From JACQZU01 sp041908165 (GTDB lineage: Bacteria; Acidobacteriota; Holophagae; Holophagales; Holophagaceae): DNA of 13,542 nucleotides. Shown in pieces: positions 1 through 9,700 of the stretch; position 1 is the stretch's first letter; every line of letters starts with the position of its first letter. The notes beneath the pieces are model-generated. The model was not told the origin of the DNA. It saw only the letters and a program-made list of their open reading frames with translations, and did not search any database. The translations under genes were made by a program, and so were the position numbers. The stretch is from the NCBI GenBank assembly GCA_041908165.1, contig JAYRFV010000161.1:1-13542 (forward strand). The letters run 5' to 3'.

Positions 1-81
1 GCGCATTCGTAGCCTCGGGATGGGGTTGTGCATTGTATCGCGAGGGTGGGGGAGTCAACAGTTGGTCACCCGTGGACCGGT

Positions 82-96
82 GAAGCCGGCCTTCCC
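82..96. repeat. Short GAAGCC-type element, copy 1
   Basis: The sequence GAAGCCGGCCTTCCC matches the element at 193-207 (GAAGCCCGCCTTTCC) at 13 of 15 positions. Each copy is itself an imperfect inverted repeat (GAAG...CTTC or GGAA...TTCC). Short, GC-rich, imperfectly palindromic intergenic repeats of this kind are typical of REP-like families. Two copies in one window cannot prove a genome-wide family. Confidence 0.3.
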
Positions 97-192
97 ACTC
101 GAGGAGGCTGTGCGGCGCTCGAGCGGGGCGGTCTGTGCGCTCGCGAGGATTCGCTGCTTTTCGGAAGGGGAAAGCCTCCGGTCTGGCAGGAG

Positions 193-207
193 GAAGCCCG
201 CCTTTCC
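193..207. repeat. Short GAAGCC-type element, copy 2
   Basis: This is the second copy of the element at 82-96, 111 bases downstream in the same orientation. Its TTTCC end can also pair with GGAAAG at 169-174, and the adjoining GGAGG (189-193) can pair with CCTCC (175-179). Two mutually exclusive small hairpins are therefore possible in RNA from this stretch. No function can be assigned from the sequence. Confidence 0.3.
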
Positions 208-324
208 GACCTGGCGCCCATCACGTCCGAATCGCCTGTTTCCCCTACTCCGCCCGGTCGATCTGATTGTCAAGTCTTCGACGGTTTTTCAATGCTTAGG
301 GATTTCGAATCGAGGTCCTGATTC

Positions 325-345
325 TTGGCAATCGCAGCCAATTTT
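325..345 (+). terminator. Weak terminator-like hairpin
   Basis: TTGGC (325-329) and GCCAA (337-341) form a 5-bp stem with a 7-base loop, followed immediately by four T residues (342-345). The stem is short and the T run minimal, so this is at best a weak intrinsic terminator for transcription entering from the left. It could equally be a protein-binding inverted repeat at the edge of the AT-rich region. On the minus strand there is no T run after the stem. Confidence 0.2.
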
Positions 346-515
346 GGAATCTCGTTTCATTAAATAATTAAATAATAAGAAAAAACAGATGTTAATTAAT
401 GTTAAGATTAATTAAATGCAAATATCAAATGGTTTAAAAAAAAATTTGTTGTTTATACAAACATTTGAAAATTAATTTTCAAATGAATTTTTCGCGTTTA
501 ATTTTTTTCGCTTTG
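341..515 (+). promoter_or_regulatory. AT-rich control region upstream of the giant gene
   Basis: About 175 bases that are strongly AT-rich sit between GC-rich sequence on both sides. Visible elements are a tandem 8-mer ATTAAATA at 359-366 and 367-374, TTAATTAA at 392-399 and again at 408-415, A runs around 380-385 and 436-444, a perfect 24-bp palindrome at 462-485, and CAAATG-type sites at 426-431, 462-467 (inverted) and 480-485. Tracts like this commonly act as curved DNA, UP elements or targets for AT-binding silencers. The location just upstream of a 12-kb gene supports a promoter and regulatory role, but the exact start of transcription cannot be fixed by eye. Confidence 0.6.
462..485. 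promoter_or_regulatory. Perfect 24-bp palindrome, candidate operator
   Basis: The half-site CATTTGAAAATT (462-473) is followed directly by its exact reverse complement (474-485), giving an uninterrupted 24-bp dyad with no spacer. Flanking bases 461 and 486 do not extend it. A partial copy of the outer half-site (TCAAATG) also lies at 425-431. Perfect dyads of this length upstream of a gene are usually binding sites for dimeric regulators. In RNA the sequence could fold into a weak AU hairpin, but no strong termination context is present. The regulator is unknown. Confidence 0.55.
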
Positions 516-543
516 AGAAATTCTGCGCGTCGCCTCCTATGCT
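513..543 (+). promoter_or_regulatory. Candidate sigma-70-type promoter
   Basis: TTGAGA at 513-518 resembles a -35 box (five of six consensus bases). TATGCT at 538-543 is a poor -10 box after a long 19-base spacer. If used, transcription would begin near 550 with a leader of about 70 bases and the AT tract placed as an upstream element. Alternatives inside the AT-rich island, such as TATACA at 454-459 or TTTAAT at 497-502, cannot be excluded because AT-rich DNA gives many chance matches. Confidence 0.2.
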
Positions 544-622
544 GTACCTGCTTGCGATGAAGGCCATGGCCCGTGGCGCAATCCCAGGCGCATTTCGTTG
601 GATGTCCGAGGCAAAAACGTGA
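539..622 (+). CDS. Possible 27-residue leader peptide overlapping the giant gene start
   Basis: An ATG at 539 opens a 27-codon frame (begins MLYLLAMKAMARG, ends MSEAKT) whose stop codon TGA (620-622) overlaps the GTG start at 619-621 as GTGA. The overlap is the arrangement normally seen between translationally coupled genes and is the main reason to list it. Against it, no purine-rich ribosome-binding site precedes ATG 539, and the internal ATGs at 557, 566 and 602 are no better supported. The peptide shows no family resemblance. It may be a chance frame within the 5' leader. Confidence 0.22.
   Translation: MLYLLAMKAMARGAIPGAFRWMSEAKT
608..611 (+). promoter_or_regulatory. Ribosome-binding site deciding the GTG start at 619
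   Basis: GAGG at 608-611 lies 7 bases before the GTG at 619. This favours that codon over the TTG at 598, which has no purine-rich stretch upstream, and over the GTG at 643. Starting at 619 also puts a Lys at residue 2, in the expected place for a signal peptide. Confidence 0.6.
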
Positions 623-717
623 AGGGGTCCACGACATTTTGGGTGGCCTGCATCAAGCGCCTCGCTTGGGCGGCCGCGCTCTGGGCCGCCTCCGGATCGT
701 GGATGCATGGAGAGGCC
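619..717 (+). other. Signal peptide of the giant protein
   Basis: From the GTG at 619 the protein has K2, K13-R14 and a hydrophobic core from L15 to S25, followed by a polar segment ending at A33. This fits Sec export with cleavage after S25 or a few residues later. The Cys at residue 11 lies before the charged pair and hydrophobic core, so it is not a lipobox. Confidence 0.7.
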
Positions 718-3700
718 CCGATCGGCTTCGACGGGATGAACCGGCCCGGTACAAAGGCACGCGCCGCCGTGGCGCCCCATATCACCGCGCTTCGCAGCGG
801 ATGCCTGGCGGAGGGCACCCTGCACTTGGTCGGGATGCGCCTCGTCCCGCCAGCGGAACGCATCGACGTGCCGGCCGGAGCGACCCTGCTGGTCCCGATC
901 CCGTTGGTGATCGGGGATCGCGCGGCTAGCGCGACCGAACTGGCGGACCTTTTTCCGCGCGAAGCGCAACTCGAAGGCCTCCTCACCGGTCCCGGGCTGC
1001 CTGCGACGCCGCTGGTCGGGGCGATCGGTTCGGGTCTTCCAGTCCCGGCTCTCGGGGCGGCCGGAGACTATCTGGTCAGTGGCATCAGGATAAGCAGGGG
1101 TGGAACAACCCTGCTCGATGCCGCGGGCGCCTCCCTGTCCATCCGCTGCCTGGGTGAGGTCCTGGTCAACGCGGTCACCTCCACCCCCATGACCATGGAC
1201 GAGATCCGCGCCTCGGGCATCCAACTCGGCCAGGGGGACTACGTGGCAACGCGGTTCACTCTGGCCCTGGCCATCGGTTCGAAGCGGGTCAACCTCAAGG
1301 TTCCGGTGGCCATCCCGGTGTACAACGGCCAGGAATCGATTGTGGGCGAACCTTCCCTGGAGCGGTTGGAACTGGATGCGGCAGGGACAGACCTGATCCC
1401 CGACCTGCAGGTCGCCGTGGGCGGCATGTCCCCGCCCAGCACCTTCAGCCTGGCTCGTCCTGGACTCGCCCACCTGGCACGCCACGCCTTCAAGTCCCTG
1501 GTGGTGATCCCGGGCTCCATCGGCTACCTGCAGCAGTTCTTCAAGGCGCAGGTGGTCGTGCTCAACGCCTTGCCGAAGGACCGCCCCGAGTACACGTCCT
1601 ACCGGGTCGGCAACCTCAGTGCGATCCTCAACATCCCGGCGTCGGAGAGCACGGCCCTGATCCCTGGAAGCCCGCTGGTGCAGGGATTGAGCGGCGAGGG
1701 TGGGAACAGCGTCGGTCCGGGCGAAACCGCTGCTGGAACCTGGATCGTGAAGGGCGCCCGGGAGGGCAGCCATCTGCTCGAATTCCAGATCCAGGGCGAG
1801 TTTACCGGGGGCGCCCTGACCGGTCCGGTCCCGATTCTTGGAACGGCCCGCACCAAGGTACTGGTGCGGAACCCGAAGTTCGATCTGCTGCTCGTCCACC
1901 CCGAGGTGGTCCTGCGGGGGGAGACGTACATCCTCGAAGCCCGGCTGACCAACACCTCGGGGATCCTCGCCAATGGCATCTCGGTGGGCCTGGATCAGGC
2001 CCGGATGGGGGGTGCCAGGATCGTCGGTCCTTCGACACTGACCGTGGACACCCTTGCTCCCGGCGAGACGACCGGCCTGAAGTTCCGGCTCCGCGCTCTC
2101 CGAAACGGAACGGTGATCGCGTCCTACCTGTTTTCGGAATCGGGCGGCATCGGCTTTCAGCTGGCCGCCGGTCTTGGCGAGCGGAATGTGCGGTTGAACC
2201 CCGATACCCTGCTGCTGCCGCAGTCCCTGGATCCGCTCCCGGAGGCCCTGCGCGACGCAATGCTTCGCGTCCTGGGCCAGGCCTGGAGCATCGCCACCAC
2301 CAAGGGATCCTTGCCCCCCGGTGTCCTGCCGGTGCGGGCTTCGACGGTCACCGGGAACCTGGGCAGCGCCTTGGCTGAGGCCGGGCTGTTCCTGTCCATG
2401 GGGACCGAACGCGAGCGGGTCTGGGCGATGCTCTGGCGCGCCTTCACGCAGAGCTCCGATGCCGGCTTCGACCAGCTGCTGAGAAGCACCGAGGCGGGAG
2501 CCGAACTGCGCCGGGAATTGCTTGGGGCCAGGGCTGCGTGGGCTGGAGGGGGTAGTCTCACTGACCGTCTAGGGCTGCTCGCTGCCTGGAACCTCGAAGG
2601 GGAACTGCCGGTGCTGGCCGCCATCGAAGGCGGCGGGGAAGGGTTGCAGGTTGCCTTCCTGGGTGTGGATGGGAGCCAGAGCCGCGCGACGGCCAAGGAA
2701 ACCATGCTGGGCGGGGCCTGGTCGGCCTTTGCCCTTGACGGCGCCTCCATGCTGCTCCAGCAGCGGTTCCCTTCCGGGGGAGGCCAACTGCGGGTCGCCA
2801 ATGGCGGTACCACCTCGCAGGACCTCCGGATCACCGTGGCGACCCCGCTCGACAACCCGGCGCTGCCTGCAACGCTGAACACCTATCACCTGATTCTCCC
2901 CCCCGGCTCAGAAGCCGCCATCGAGCTTGGACGCCTGCGTGGCCCGCCGGCGGTGATTTCACAGCCCGGCGGTGGGACATCTTCAGCGGTTGCCGAATCG
3001 ACGTCGGATATCCATCCCGAGAGCTTCAGGGTCCTCTCCGTGCATCGCTACGACCTGTCCATGGATCCGCACGCGACGCCCTTCGGGACGCACGTCATGG
3101 TGCTGTTCAACAAGCCGAACCGGCCGATCCATCTCCCGGATGGCGACCCCGGTTTCCGGATCGGATCGGCCCTGGTCCAGGTGGAAGGCAACCGTCTATG
3201 GCAGAAGGTCCTCCCGGTCAATCCCGAGACCGGACTCGCACCGCCTTCACCACCTGCGGTGGTCCAGTGCCTCCCGAGGGTCGTTTCGGTTTACCTCGAA
3301 CGGCCAGTGGGCCCCGACATCCCGCGCAACCTCACCCTGTCCGGGGAGTGGGCCTCCGCGGAGGGCGAGGGGCTCGCGCCGTGCGCGTTCCCCATCCTCT
3401 GCGGCGAGGTTCCCGGAGGCGCGCAGGTTCGTGGGAAAGTGCGGAAGGCCACCGGCGAGCCCATGGCTGCGACCCTCACCTACTGGCACTTCGTGGCTGC
3501 GGAAGAAGGCGGGGTAGATCTCTATTCCGGCGAAGCCTTCGAGGATTCCTACTGGGCGCTGGTCAGCAACAACATCGAGGTCGGCGCGGATGGGAGCTTC
3601 CAGTTCGACTACATCCCCCAGCGGGCCAAGACCGCCCAAGGGATGTTCACCCTGGAGGCACGGACGGTGGAGGGAGCGGCCTACGGATCCGCCGCGGTGC

Positions 3701-6700
3701 TGGGGAACGGCCAAAAGCTGGACATGGACGTCGTCCTGGAAGGACGTGGTGACGTCCTCGGCCGGATTGTCGATGGGAGCGGCCTGCCCATCGCGGGAGC
3801 TGACGTGGCGCTCTATTCCGAGCAGGCGTCCTCCGGAGGCTCACTTGACCGGAACGAATCCCGGGTCCTGCAGACCGGCAAGGATGGCACTTTCCACATC
3901 CCGAAGGTGCTGGCCGGCGCCTTCAGCCTGCGCCTGCGGAAGGGCGACAGGGGGGCCGCGCGTTCTTCGGCCATGCCGGCCGAAGGCGGTCGGGTCGACC
4001 TCGGCGACATCAGGCTCGACGCCGCCACCGGAACCTTGAGGGTCCTGGTCCTCAACGCTGACGGGACCCCCAGCCCGAACCAGAAGGCGCTGCTCGGCAT
4101 CCCCGCCGGCCTCCTGCGCTCGGGCACGCAGGTGGACTTTCTCTACGTGGAGTCGGCCGGAGCCGACGCCAGCGGGAGGATTGCGTTCAGCCAGGTTCCT
4201 GCCGGGGATGTCAGCGTCAGGCTGCCCTACAAATCCGGCCAAGGTCCCGTCTGGTACGGGTTCCTGAAACCCGGCGAAGGGCTCGACCTCACGTTGAGGC
4301 TGCTCGACCCGCGCCAACTGGCACGCATCTCCGTGGAGGTGAGGGATGCCGCGGGTTCGCCCGTTCCAGGGGCCGGGCTGGCCCTCCTCTACGGCGGCCA
4401 ACGGGACACCTGGAACGCGCGGACCGACACGAATGGCCAGGCGGCCCTTCCAGCCCTTCCGGACAAGCCCTTCGGCGTCATCGTCCACCACCCCGACTGG
4501 CCGCCCGAAGGGACCGCCAGCCCGACCCTTGTCCCCCGAAGCGGTGAGAACCTGGTGATGCAGGTCAACCTGCCCCCCCGCTGTGCCGTCGAGGGTCGGA
4601 TCACCCGTCCCGATGGCACTCCGGTGGTGGGCGCATACATCGCGATCCCACCGGTGTACAACGCCCCTGCTCGGAACCGCCTGGTCCGCACAGATACAAA
4701 GGGAGCCTATCGGCTGGTGGGCCTCGCGACGGACAGGGGGGAGCGGCTCGCCTGCGTCGGCCCCGAACTGGCCACCGGGGTGAACCAGGCCGTCCAGGGG
4801 AACGCCGAACACGCCCAGCACCTCGATCTTCAACTGCCCTTCGTCGGCACCAACAGCCTTAAGGGCCGGGTGAAGCAGCCTGGCGCGTCGGGTCTTCCGG
4901 CGGTTGCGGATCTCGAGGCCTACGGCTTCCTTCCTGATATCGCCCCGAGCCCGCAGGGGAACCCCGGCTGGGGCCTCCCTGTGGCCGTACTGGGCGGCGT
5001 CACACGCAGCGGGGCCGATGGGAGCTACCGGATCGACGGCCTTCCCAGCGGCCCCTTCACCCTCCAGGCCAGCAACGTGTTCTTCCCGGACTGGGTGAGA
5101 ACCACTGGCGAATTCCGCGGACCGGCCGAGACGCTGGAACGGGACCTCACGCTGGTCGCCCGGCCGGCTGGAGCCCTGGAAGGCCAGATCCACCTTCCGG
5201 ATGGACAGAGCCCCGGCCCCGGCGGCGTACGCGTCACGGTCACCGGGGCGCGCATCGGCGAACTCATGGTGGAATCTGGAGCCGACGGTCGGTACGCCTT
5301 TCCCCAGGCCTTGCCCGCCGGGGATTACACCCTTCGGGCAGATGACCCGAAATCGGGTGCGATTTCGGTGGAATTCCTGCGCCTGCCTGCCAATGCCAGC
5401 CTGATCCACAACATCCGGCTCTGGGGCAGGGGCCGGCTCACCGTGCGCGTGCAGGACTCGAACGGCCGCATCCTCCAGGAGGGCACGGTGACCCTCCTGC
5501 ACAACCTCCAGGCTGCCGCCGCGGCCAGCGATTTCCCGCCCCTGGGCCAGAGGCTGCAAGCGTCCAGCAATGGCACCTTGCTGTGGGAAGACCTGCTCGA
5601 GGGTCGGGTCAAGGTCCACCTCCAGGACCCGAATGGTCTCCAGGGGGTGGCGGCGACCGAGATCCCCTTCGGCGGCGGGGACGCCGAGGTCGTCGTGCGG
5701 TTACAGCCGGTCGGCAACCTCCGCGGGATGCTCCTCCAGCCGGACGGCACGGCGGTACCGGCCGGCCGGGTGGACGCGTACCAGGGCGGACGCTGGCTCG
5801 GGCTCAGCCACACGCAGCAAGAGGGCGTGGTGGGCCACTTCGCCTTCACAGGTCTTCCCACCGGGGTGGTTCTGCTGGAAGGATGGGATCCCGACACCCG
5901 GCAGACCTGTCGAGCGACAGCACAGGTGCGCGAGAACCAGACCACGGAGCTGGTGCTCACCAGCAACGACCTCGGCCAGGTGGACATCCGCGTCTCCAAG
6001 GCCGCCGTGCCGGTGGAGCGCGCAACGCTCCAGGTGCGCTACCTGGGCGGGTCCGCGCTCAGCTTCCGGACGGAAGCCACCACGGACGCGGGGGGCCGCG
6101 CCACCTTCATGCTGCCGCCTGGGGATTTCGCCATCCAGGCCACCGACCCGATCACCCTGGCAACCGGTGCCCTCTCCTTCACCCGCACACCTGGACAGGG
6201 ACCTCTTGATCTCGAGGTCGGGCTGCGCCCCACCCGTGATGTGGTCGTGACGGTGGCCCCGCCCCGCGGCTGGACCGGCACCTTGGGAGGGTGGCGGCTC
6301 CAGGCATCGAAATCCAGCCATCCCTTGCGAACGGCCACCCTCAACGATCAGGGCGGCTCGACCCTGACGGCCATGATGGCAGACAGCTACACGCTTACCC
6401 TGTGGGATGCATCGGGCCGTTTCCGTGGCTCGCGCAGCACCACCGTCGTGGAAGGGCAGGGACCCCAGGAAGTCGCGGTCCAGGCGTTGGCGCGGGGGCC
6501 TTTCCAGGTCACCCTGCAGGATGCCCACGGTGCGCCGGTGGCCGTGGGACGTGTTCAGGCCAGGGCTCCCGGGGACGCCTCGACCAGCCTTCCAGAATTG
6601 GGTACGGATCCAGATGGCAAGGTGACCTACCCATCCATCCTGGAGGGGCCGGTGGAGGCGGTTGCCTGGAGCGAGGACCGTCGTCTTCACGCGCAGGGAG

Positions 6701-9700
6701 GGACCTCACTGAAGTCCGAGGGGACGGTTGCGGACCTGGTCCTATCCCTCGGCCCCTCGGCCCGATTCCAGGGCATCCTGAGCCGGTCCGGCGGCCAGCC
6801 GGTGCCCTGGACCCTGGTCTCCTACCGGTCCGAAGGGCTGCGGGTGGCCGGCCAGCTTGCCACGGACGGCACCGGCAGGTTCACCTCGCCCACACTTCCC
6901 CTGGGCACCTACCTTCTGTCCGCGGACGACGGCCACGGCCGCGTTGGTTCGAGGCCCCTCGTCATGGACGCGGTCGATGGATTGGTCGATGCCGACTTCT
7001 CGCTCGGCGGGTCGGGGGGGTTCCAAGGCACCGTCGTGGACCCGCTGCGCAGCAACGTGCCCTCGGTCGCCGTGGAACTCTGGATGCAGAACCTCATCTT
7101 CGCGAGCAGCACGGTCGATCCGGCTGGCACCTTCCTGCTCAGGGACATTCCCGTGGGCAAGCCCATGACGGTCAAGGTCCGCATGGACGATGGGGTCACC
7201 TTCGCATACTCCGGAAGCCTCTCCCTCGATTCCGACGGGTCGATGGAGACCCGAACGCTCCATCTGGAGCCGCGCCCGCACCTCGAGGGGCACACCCTCG
7301 CCGTCGGGGGCGGGACCCACCGCAGCATGAACGTCCAGCTCTACGACAAGGCTGGCACCCGGCTGTTGCGAAGGGCCACCACCAGCGCCGACCACCCCAC
7401 CTTCCAGTTCGCCTACCTTGAACCGGGCGAGTACGATCTGCGCGGCTACGACCAGGTCAGCCTCCTGGCGAGGCGAACCGTGACCGTCGCCGCGGCCCCT
7501 GCGGTCCAAACCGCGGACCTGACGGCCTGGTCGGCCCGGGACCTGAAGCTCCAGCTGAAGTATCCGGATGGCTCGGTCCTGGCTGCCAAGGGCCACGCCA
7601 AGCTGACGCCCATCCTGGCGCCGGCGGACGCGCGCGAGGGCGACTTCGACGCAAACGGGAACCTGGTCCTCAAGGGCCTTCCACTTGGTGAAGCAAGGCT
7701 GGAAGTGAACGGGGTCCGCAATCAGCCTCCGATTGCTGTGATCCTGACCCTGGTCACGGGGAGCGGGCCGCAGGAGGTGGATGTAGCTGCCCTTGGAGAG
7801 GGCAGCCTGAAGGTGCGCCTGAAGACCGACGCGGGGCGGGACCTGACTGGAGGGATCCTGGTTGCGCGTTCCGCAGGCTCGCCCGACTGGGTCGGCGCGG
7901 CGCAGGCGGATGGCTCCTTCCAGATCGAGCAGGTGTGGGTCGGTCGCGACCTGCAACTCTCAGCCAGCGGGTTCGGCGTTCTCCGGGCCGCGCCCGCGGC
8001 CAGGATCGCCAGCCATGGCCAGACCCTGGAGGTGACCTGGCCCGCGCCGGACCAGGGCAGCCTCCGCGGTACGGTGTCGGCGGCTGGCGGCCAGCCTGCC
8101 TCTGGTGCCTCCGTCTTTCTCAATGGAAACGGGCCCCAGACAACCGATGCCGCGGGCAGCTACCGTTTCGACGCGGTCACCGCCGCAGGATTCCACACGA
8201 TCCGTGCGGAGGGCATCGGAAGCAGCCCGGAGTGGGTGGCCGTCCAGGCCCAGGTCGCGGCCGACGGCGAACTTAAGGTGGTCGACCTGCGGCTTCCGGG
8301 CACGGGCACGGTCCGCGTCACCACCCAGGACCGCCACGGGAACCCTGCGCCCGGGGTCGGGATCGTGGTGACCACCCAGGACCGTCGCGATGCTGAAAGG
8401 ACCGCCATTTCCGATCCTTCAGGGCAGGCCCTGCTCGAGAACGTCATGGCCGCGACGATCGCGGCGAAGGCCACTCTGGAAGGCCGGCTTGTCCAGGCCA
8501 ACGGCACGCTGCACTCGGGCAGCAGTCTGGCGCTGGACCTGAGGGCGCCGGACGCGACCCTGGTTCGCGGTTCCATTCGCCGTGCCGGGGCCGCCGTGCC
8601 CTGGCCCTCGGGAACCGTGGCCAGGATCGCCGGCCACAGCGTCGAACTCCGTTCCGACGGAACGCTGGGTGAAACCCTCGATCTGCTCTATTCGGCCGTC
8701 CCGATGACCGTCGAGGTCCAGTTGCCGGACGGCGGGCGCAGGTTCGCCTTTGCGGGCGTCCCCATGGTCAAGAACGGGGACACCGAACTCGACCTGGTCG
8801 CCCCGCCCTTTGGCACGGTGCTCGTGACCGTGTCGAAGCCTGGCGGTGGCGTCGCGTCGGGCGCCCATGTGCAGGGCGACGGCGGACTTCGGGCCACCAC
8901 CGATGCGTCTGGGACCTGCCTCTTCGCGGACCTGGATCGCGGGGCGCGGACCTTCCACGCGGTTTCGGGGGATGCGGCCGGCCAGGCTTCCGGGGACCTC
9001 GGGGAGGATGGTCAGCAGCTGTCCGTCCAGATCGCCCTGGGTGGTCGGCTGGACGTGTCCGGGCGCTACCTGGATCGTTCCGGGATCCCGCTGCTGCTGT
9101 TCCAGGACGGTCCGCGGATCTTCGGTACCTGGGAGAAATCCACGCCTAACTGGGTTCTGGACGGGGACCTGGCTGAACTGGCGTTCAAGGCCCCGGTGAA
9201 GGATTCCACCGGAACCGTCAAGGCCACGATCGAGGCGACCTTCACCCCGGATGGCCGTTCCCTGGCGGGCTCGGCGCTGCCGCTCGAGAATGCCTGGAGC
9301 GCCGATCGTCGGCCGGGTGTCGCCGTGGTCATCGAACCCGCCTCTGTCGTACAGCGCCTGTCGTCCCGTAAGCCCTTCAAGGCCTTCGTGGCGGGCGCTT
9401 CCGAGAAGGGCGTGGAGTGGTCCGCCAGCGCCGGCTCCATCGCAGCCGACGGCGTGTTCACCGCCCCGGCGGAGCCCGGTCCGGTGGTCCTGACCGCCCG
9501 AAGCCTCGCCGATCCTGCCCAGCAGGCCAAGGCTGCCGTGGAAGTCCGCCGACCGATCGTCCTCAATCCGTCCAGCCTCGTGCTGCAACCCGGCCAGCAG
9601 GCAATCGTCCAGGCGGTCCTCGCAGATGTGGAGCCCGCCGATCTGGTCTGGTCCGCAACGGCGGGAATCCTGTCGCCGGCCCCAGACAACCGCAGCGTCC

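Larger units (their letters stand above)
1..340. other. Upstream GC-rich intergenic stretch, no convincing gene
   Basis: I see no supportable gene here. Short open frames exist on both strands, but they have no ribosome-binding site, no recognisable protein signature and no continuation at either edge. The stretch contains two related GAAGCC-GCCTT elements (82-96 and 193-207), two CTCGAG sites (98-103, 118-123) and a possible folded segment at 169-207. It could be the 3' flank of a gene lying left of the window, or an untranslated spacer. Base composition drops sharply from about position 341 onward. Confidence 0.5.

Noticed and set aside
20..367. 115-codon plus-strand frame in the upstream spacer, with an overlapping 97-codon frame in another phase
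   Set aside because: Two overlapping frames of similar length with no ribosome-binding site and no coherent protein pattern; the longer one simply ends in the AT-rich island.
598..618. TTG at 598 as the start of the giant gene
   Set aside because: No purine-rich site precedes it. The GTG at 619 has GAGG at 7 bases and gives a standard signal peptide.
341..618. Cyclic-di-GMP or other known riboswitch ahead of a surface-protein gene
   Set aside because: I looked for the conserved GEMM-type core and other familiar aptamer sequences and found none in the leader.
619..660. Lipoprotein signal around the Cys at residue 11 of the giant protein
   Set aside because: The Cys comes before K13-R14 and the hydrophobic core, and the preceding residues (W-V-A) do not make a proper lipobox.
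472..1899. 475-codon open frame on the minus strand
   Set aside because: It lies antisense to the start of the giant gene and crosses the AT-rich control region. It has no ribosome-binding site, and its Arg/Gly/Asp/His-rich composition is typical of a shadow of GC-biased codons.
3841..5619. 592-codon open frame on the minus strand
   Set aside because: It is antisense to well-defined repeat units whose frame is supported by protein motifs. Its translation shows no domain pattern, and long antisense frames are expected at this GC content.
3427..9048. CRISPR-like or recent tandem duplication of the repeat units
   Set aside because: The periodicity is at protein level only; unit DNA sequences are too diverged for a CRISPR array or recent amplification.
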